From Chromatiaceae bacterium (GTDB lineage Bacteria; Pseudomonadota; Gammaproteobacteria; Chromatiales; Chromatiaceae), in contig JACKMK010000001.1 in NCBI GenBank assembly GCA_024235395.1, forward strand, positions 310,001 through 374,000: a stretch of 64,000 bases of DNA, written 5' to 3'. The notes under the pieces are model-generated. The model was given only the letters and a program-made list of their open reading frames with translations. It was not told the DNA's origin and ran no database searches. Positions 59,993-64,000 of this stretch are shown here, piece after piece (position 1 is the first letter of the stretch; each line of letters starts with the position of its first letter). The position numbers and the translations under genes are program-made.

Positions 59993-61852
59993 TCAATCCT
60001 CGCCGTAAATGTATCGAAAACGTTTGCTCACGGAATAGGGAAACACGTCGCGCTGGCGGCCGTTGCGTATGTCTTCCTGGATACCTTTCCAGTAATCGGC
60101 GTCCAGCAGATCGCTATGATGTTGCATGAAGGCGCTGCGCAGGTCCGGGTCGATCAGCAGGAAGTGCGCGAATTCCTCGGGAAACACGTCTTTGGGAGCC
60201 ACCGAGTACCAGGGTTCCGCGGCCATCTCGTCCTCGGGCGTACGCGGTGGCGGAATGTGCCGGAAATTGATATCCGTCATGAACTCGATTTCATCGTAAT
60301 CATAGAAGATCACGCGTCCGTGGCGCGTCACGCCGAAGTTCTTGTACAGCAGGTCGCCGGCAAAGATGTTGGCTGCAGCCATCTCCTTCAGGGCATCGCC
60401 GAACCCGATCAACGCCTGCTTTTTCTGTTCCGTGCTGGCGGTCTGGAAGAACAGATTGAGCGGTTCCAACCGCCGCTCTATGTACAGATGCCGGACGATC
60501 ACCTTGTCGCCTTCGAGTTCCAGACTCTTGCCGCACTTCTCCTGCAATTCCTGCATCAGTTCCGGGTGGATGCGTGCCACCGGGAACGCGGCGTACGAAT
60601 ACTCGAGCGTGTCGGCCATGCGTCCGACCCGATCGTGCATCTTGACGATCTGGTACTTGCGTTTGACCGTCTCGCGATCCACCTCCTTGGGCGGTCGGAA
60701 GTGGTCGTTGATCACTTTGAACACGTAGGGGTACGACGGCATCGTGAACACCGTCATCACCATGCCCTTGATGCCGGGCGCGATCTCCAGCTGATCGGTG
60801 GAGTGCGCCAAGTGGTGCAGGAAACCGCGGTAGAACTCTGACTTGCCCTGTTTCTGCAGACCGATCGCCGTGTACAGGTCCGCCTTGGTCTTGGTGGGCA
60901 GCATGCGGTTGAGAAAATGCACCACCGCGGCCGGGGTGTCGGTCTCGACCATGAAGTAGGCGCGTGCAAAGCTGAACAGGTTGGCGATGTCGTCGCCATC
61001 CGTGAGCAGGGTGTCGACGTATACCGCACCGCGTTCGTCATTGAGGATCGGAATCACGAAGGGAATCACGTCGGCGCCGTTGATTGCGCGTCCCACGATG
61101 TACGCCGCCTTGTTGCGATAGAAGGGCGCGCGCAGGACCTGCAAGTGGAAATGCCGGCGCAGCGGAACCTGTGCCATTCTCGCGGATTTCGCCTGCCTTA
61201 CCAGGCGTCGCACGTCACGGTGGATGTCCTCGAACGGCAGTTCGCAGCGAAACGCGTGCAGGATCTCGCACACCGATCGCGTCAGTCCGTTGCGAATCGG
61301 ATAGTAGCTGTCGTATACCGGGTCGGCATCGTCGAGATACTCGGTAGACAGCCCGGGGCGCACGAAGATGTTGTCATTGTTGTAGTAGCGCCGATGGAAC
61401 AACCAGGTAAACACCGAGTTATAAAAGGTCTCGGCGAGCTCCGGCTGCTTGTGCTCGTAGAGCAGACCGATGTAGCGCAGCTTGACCTCGCGCCAGAGTT
61501 CCTCGTCCACCTCGCCCTGCAGATCGAATTCCGCTTTGAGTCGGTCGGTGGCCTCGACGATTCGCTGGGTGTAGAGGTTGATGCGGTCGCTCGCCGCCTG
61601 TCGCTGTGCAGACCAGTCACAGGCCTCAAAGCGCTCCCGCGCGGCAGCGGTTATCTCGAGAAATATCCTGTAGTGACGGTTGAAGCCGTCGAGGATGGTC
61701 TCCGCGATGCGACGGGCATAGAGGTCTGTCATGCGCGCGCGGTCTTCCGCATTGGTCGAGCGATCGGCCAATGATGACCTTTCGGACGTGCCAGCGCCAC
61801 GCCCGGATGGCACCGAAGCAGCCGGGTCGATCTGGGGCACTTGACGGGGCAT
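59993..61852 (-). CDS. aceK: AceK, isocitrate dehydrogenase kinase/phosphatase
   Basis: AceK phosphorylates and dephosphorylates isocitrate dehydrogenase to divert isocitrate into the glyoxylate shunt. The 619-residue protein shows the ATP-loop PGIKGMVMTVFTMPSYPYVFKV and the C-terminal DYDEIEFMTD. It is about 40 residues longer at the N-terminus than E. coli AceK if the ATG at 61852 is right; an ATG at about 61732 (MTDLYARRIAETIL) would give a standard length. It lies 96 bases after aceA, behind a strong hairpin. Confidence 0.94.
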   Translation of the reverse strand: MPRQVPQIDPAASVPSGRGAGTSERSSLADRSTNAEDRARMTDLYARRIAETILDGFNRHYRIFLEITAAARERFEACDWSAQRQAASDRINLYTQRIVEATDRLKAEFDLQGEVDEELWREVKLRYIGLLYEHKQPELAETFYNSVFTWLFHRRYYNNDNIFVRPGLSTEYLDDADPVYDSYYPIRNGLTRSVCEILHAFRCELPFEDIHRDVRRLVRQAKSARMAQVPLRRHFHLQVLRAPFYRNKAAYIVGRAINGADVIPFVIPILNDERGAVYVDTLLTDGDDIANLFSFARAYFMVETDTPAAVVHFLNRMLPTKTKADLYTAIGLQKQGKSEFYRGFLHHLAHSTDQLEIAPGIKGMVMTVFTMPSYPYVFKVINDHFRPPKEVDRETVKRKYQIVKMHDRVGRMADTLEYSYAAFPVARIHPELMQELQEKCGKSLELEGDKVIVRHLYIERRLEPLNLFFQTASTEQKKQALIGFGDALKEMAAANIFAGDLLYKNFGVTRHGRVIFYDYDEIEFMTDINFRHIPPPRTPEDEMAAEPWYSVAPKDVFPEEFAHFLLIDPDLRSAFMQHHSDLLDADYWKGIQEDIRNGRQRDVFPYSVSKRFRYIYGED

Positions 61853-61898
61853 GACGTTTTACGGGGATCGCGCTGGCGTGACGGCAGCCTGCCCGCGA

Positions 61899-61927
61899 GG
61901 TCCGTTCCGGATTCTCCGGAACGGACC
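61899..61927 (-). other. Perfect 12-bp stem hairpin between aceA and aceK
   Basis: GGTCCGTTCCGG and CCGGAACGGACC flank a 5-base loop, 21 bases after the aceA stop. There is no T-run, so it fits an mRNA-processing/stabilising or attenuating structure better than a full terminator. Confidence 0.7.
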
Positions 61928-61948
61928 CTGCGGCTCAGTAGTCACCCG

Positions 61949-63256
61949 TCAGGCAAACTGTTCCTCTTCGGTTGAACCGGCAAGCGCGGTCACCGAAGAC
62001 GCGCCACCCTGGATCACGGTCGTGACGTCATCGAAGTAACCGGCCCCGACCTCCTGCTGATGCGAGACGAAGGTATAGCCACGATCGCGAGCGGCGAACT
62101 CGGGCTCCTGGACCTTTTCCACGTAGTGTTTCATGCCCTGGCCGCGTGCGTAGTCGTAGGCGAGATCGAACATGTTGAACCACATGTTGTGGATCCCTGC
62201 CAGGGTGATGAACTGGTACCTGTAACCCATCTCGGACAAGGCGTCCTGGAACCTGGCGATGGTCGCGTCGTCGAGATTCTTCTTCCAGTTGAACGACGGC
62301 GAACAGTTGTAGGCCAGCAGCTTGTTCGGGTTCTCGGCGAGTACCGCCTCGGCGAATTCGCGCGCAAAGCCCAGGTCCGGCGTACCCGTTTCGCACCACA
62401 CCAGATCGGCGTACGGCGCATAGGCGAGGCCGCGGCTGATTGCCTGCTCGAGACCGTTCCTGACCCGGTAGAAACCTTCCGATGTCCGCTCACCGGTGAG
62501 GAACGGCCTGTCGTTCGGGTCCACGTCGTTGGTCAACAGGTTCGCAGCCTCGGAATCGGTGCGCGCCAGCAGCAACGTCGGCACACCCATCACGTCCGAT
62601 GCGAGTCGCGCGGCGATCAGTTTCTCGACCGCCTCCTGGGTGGGCACCAGGACCTTGCCCCCCATGTGACCGCACTTCTTCACGGCCGCGAGCTGATCTT
62701 CGAAATGCACCCCCGAGGCGCCGGCGCCGATCATGTTCTTCATCAGCTCGAAGGCGTTGAGCACGCCACCGAATCCCGCCTCGGCATCGGCAACGATCGG
62801 CAGAAAATAATCGGTGTAGCCTTCCTGGCCTGGACCGATCTCCCGCGACCACTGGATCTCGTCCGAGCGTTTGAACGCGTTGTTGATGCGCCGAACCATG
62901 GTCGGCACCGAGTCGTAGGCGTACAGCGACTGATCCGGGTACATCGTCTCCGAGGTGTTGCCGTCGGCCGCCACCTGCCAACCGGAAAGGTAGATCGCCT
63001 CGATACCGGCCTTGGCCTGCTGCACCGCCTGACCGCCGGTCAGCGCACCCATACAGTTGACGTAGCCCTTTTTCGCCGTGCCATGCAGCAGCTGCCAGAG
63101 CTTCTCGGCACCACGGCGCGCGAGCGTGTGTTCAGGTTGCACGGAGCCGCGCAACCGCACGACGTCCGCCGCCGAGTAACCGCGTCGCACATCGAGCCAG
63201 CGCGGGTTTTCCGCCCAGTCTTTTTCGATGGCCTTGATTTGTTCGTCTCGGGTCAT
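61949..63256 (-). CDS. aceA: AceA, isocitrate lyase
   Basis: Splits isocitrate to glyoxylate and succinate. The 435-residue protein has the catalytic loop KKCGHMGGK with Cys195, the same number as in E. coli, and the Mg-binding AEAGFGG. Spacing and length are standard. GGGAGTGAGAA precedes the ATG. It starts a run aceA-aceK-rraA-like-reductase-ppsR-ppsA. Malate synthase is not in the window. Confidence 0.97.
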   Translation of the reverse strand: MTRDEQIKAIEKDWAENPRWLDVRRGYSAADVVRLRGSVQPEHTLARRGAEKLWQLLHGTAKKGYVNCMGALTGGQAVQQAKAGIEAIYLSGWQVAADGNTSETMYPDQSLYAYDSVPTMVRRINNAFKRSDEIQWSREIGPGQEGYTDYFLPIVADAEAGFGGVLNAFELMKNMIGAGASGVHFEDQLAAVKKCGHMGGKVLVPTQEAVEKLIAARLASDVMGVPTLLLARTDSEAANLLTNDVDPNDRPFLTGERTSEGFYRVRNGLEQAISRGLAYAPYADLVWCETGTPDLGFAREFAEAVLAENPNKLLAYNCSPSFNWKKNLDDATIARFQDALSEMGYRYQFITLAGIHNMWFNMFDLAYDYARGQGMKHYVEKVQEPEFAARDRGYTFVSHQQEVGAGYFDDVTTVIQGGASSVTALAGSTEEEQFA

Positions 63257-63565
63257 TTTCTCACTCCCGTCTATCGTGTAATTGTCCAGACCTGACTCGG
63301 TCCGACCGCCCGTCGGCGGTGTTGTTGCTCAGCCTTTTGCTGCATTGCAGCAATCGCCCTAAGCTACCGGCACTGACGGTCCAGATCAATCATCCGCGGC
63401 GGCGTCGCCGTGCATCAGCGATTCCGCTGACCTTTGGTTTTATTATCTTTAAAACAATAGCTTATGGAGCCACCATGCGTGTTGTGCAACGCATCAAGAG
63501 AGCTAAATGCAAAGCATTGATAAAGCCTATCCTGACGAACGCTGCGAAGCGGCGCGGGGGACCCT
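63257..63565. other. Regulatory region upstream of aceA
   Basis: This 309-base gap lies between the malic enzyme stop and the aceA start, both on the minus strand. It holds a 17-bp palindrome, an imperfect inverted repeat (ATGCGT/ACGCAT at 63475-63494), and a possible weak promoter on the minus strand with TTGCAC (63490-63485 region) and CATAAG 17 bases downstream. No gene was seen. Confidence 0.6.
63337..63353. promoter_or_regulatory. 17-bp perfect palindrome upstream of aceA
   Basis: TTGCTGCATTGCAGCAA has 8-bp perfect arms about a central T. It lies about 80-97 bases before the aceA ATG. Its core CTGC-N3-GCAG equals the site described for the PhaR regulator of Rhodobacter; whether that holds here is unknown. 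Confidence 0.5.
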
Positions 63566-64000
63566 TCACGGCGCCCCGTCGGCCAGCACATACGGCAGGT
63601 ATTCGGGTCGCCAGCACCGCGATTGCACGAACGCAGACAACGCCGGCAGATCGTCCGGATCGAGGTCGGACCGGCGTGCCGAACCGTCGCGCAACGCAAC
63701 CCTCAGCACCCTTGCGGCGACCGCGACGCTGACCTGCCGCAGGTCGGCGATAGGCGGGAAGATGCGGCCCTGTGCCAGGTAGTGCTGCGCGGTGTAGTCG
63801 GCCAGCGCAAACGCCGACTCGATGACCATTGCGTCGCTGATCCGCCGGCAGCGGCCGAGAATCGCGGCGAATCCGATCCCGGGGAATACAAAGGCGTTGT
63901 TGCCCTGCCCGACAGGGTGGCGCTGGCCGTCGTATACGACATCGTCGAACGGACTGCCGGTGGCGACGATCGCCCGGCCCTCGGTCCAGTTGATCAGGTC
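63566..64000 (-). CDS. maeA: Malic enzyme, NAD-dependent type (C-terminal part, cut by window end)
   Basis: The visible 144 residues end the malic-enzyme NAD domain: GRAIVATGSPF, then a Q-x-NN-A-F-x-F-PG segment (GQGNNAFVFPGIGF) and ISDAMVIESAFALADY. The protein continues beyond position 64000, where codons are still in frame. Malic enzyme makes pyruvate from malate, feeding PpsA. No phosphotransacetylase-like extension follows, which favours MaeA over MaeB. Confidence 0.8.
   Translation of the reverse strand, partial: DLINWTEGRAIVATGSPFDDVVYDGQRHPVGQGNNAFVFPGIGFAAILGRCRRISDAMVIESAFALADYTAQHYLAQGRIFPPIADLRQVSVAVAARVLRVALRDGSARRSDLDPDDLPALSAFVQSRCWRPEYLPYVLADGAP

Noticed and set aside
1..64000. 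CRISPR arrays, transposases, integrases, rRNA, tRNA
   Set aside because: No direct-repeat arrays, no transposase-like proteins and no cloverleaf-like sequence were recognised.

Overview
The window is a GC-rich, densely packed bacterial chromosome segment with no rRNA, tRNA, insertion sequence, phage or CRISPR signature. The gene set (AcnD/PrpF-type methylcitrate cycle, AceK, PpsR/PpsA, YdbH/YdbL, SUF operon, NosB-type N2O reductase cluster, LolD/AttH-type ABC cassette) points to a gammaproteobacterium. A facultatively denitrifying, possibly sulfur-oxidising Chromatiales-like lineage is my inference; no marker gene here fixes the taxon.

Layout. 1-6.9 kb (+): tail of a nitrous-oxide reductase maturation operon, nosB-like, D, G, H, F, L, Y and a YtkA/FixH-like protein; nosZ would lie just off the left edge. 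7-13.4 kb: exported and redox proteins (a monoheme protein, a DUF2946-like protein, a ChaN-family protein, NorE/NorF-like membrane subunits, a c4-like dihaem cytochrome overlapping a secreted pentapeptide-repeat protein). 13.4-15.9 kb (-): a chaperone operon (Hsp20, CbpA, CbpM, Hsp20) behind a consensus-quality sigma-32 promoter. 15.9-20.6 kb: PpnN nucleosidase, a membrane TIR-domain protein, a cysteine-patterned exported protein and a membrane-anchored LuxR regulator. 20.7-25.4 kb (-): sufB-C-D-T-A-E without sufS, preceded by an IscR type-1-like box. 25.6-30 kb (+): an AttEFGH-like ABC cassette. 30-40.3 kb: a double PilJ-sensor protein, SLC13 transporter, orphan binding protein, APH/P-loop kinase fusion, methyltransferase, SixA, and YdbH with a YnbE/YdbL-like lipoprotein.

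40.4-49 kb (-): a complete methylcitrate operon, prpE-gntR-prpB-prpC-acnD-prpF, turning propionate into pyruvate and succinate; two GTCGAC-centred palindromes lie in its promoter region. 49.4-55.2 kb (+): FkbM methyltransferase, then a NarX/NarL-like two-component system and a PAS-GGDEF-EAL protein. 55.2-64 kb (-): a C2/C4-to-sugar module running malic enzyme (cut by the window edge), aceA, aceK, rraA-like, ferredoxin-NADP reductase-like, ppsR, ppsA. Together the prp and ace/pps blocks describe assimilation of acetate and propionate and the route back to PEP.

Several apparent regulatory signals were read by eye: the sigma-32 promoter, IscR-like and FNR-like boxes, GntR operators, a 17-bp palindrome before aceA, and a 12-bp-stem hairpin between aceA and aceK. 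No convincing new defence system was found; the TIR protein is the nearest candidate.
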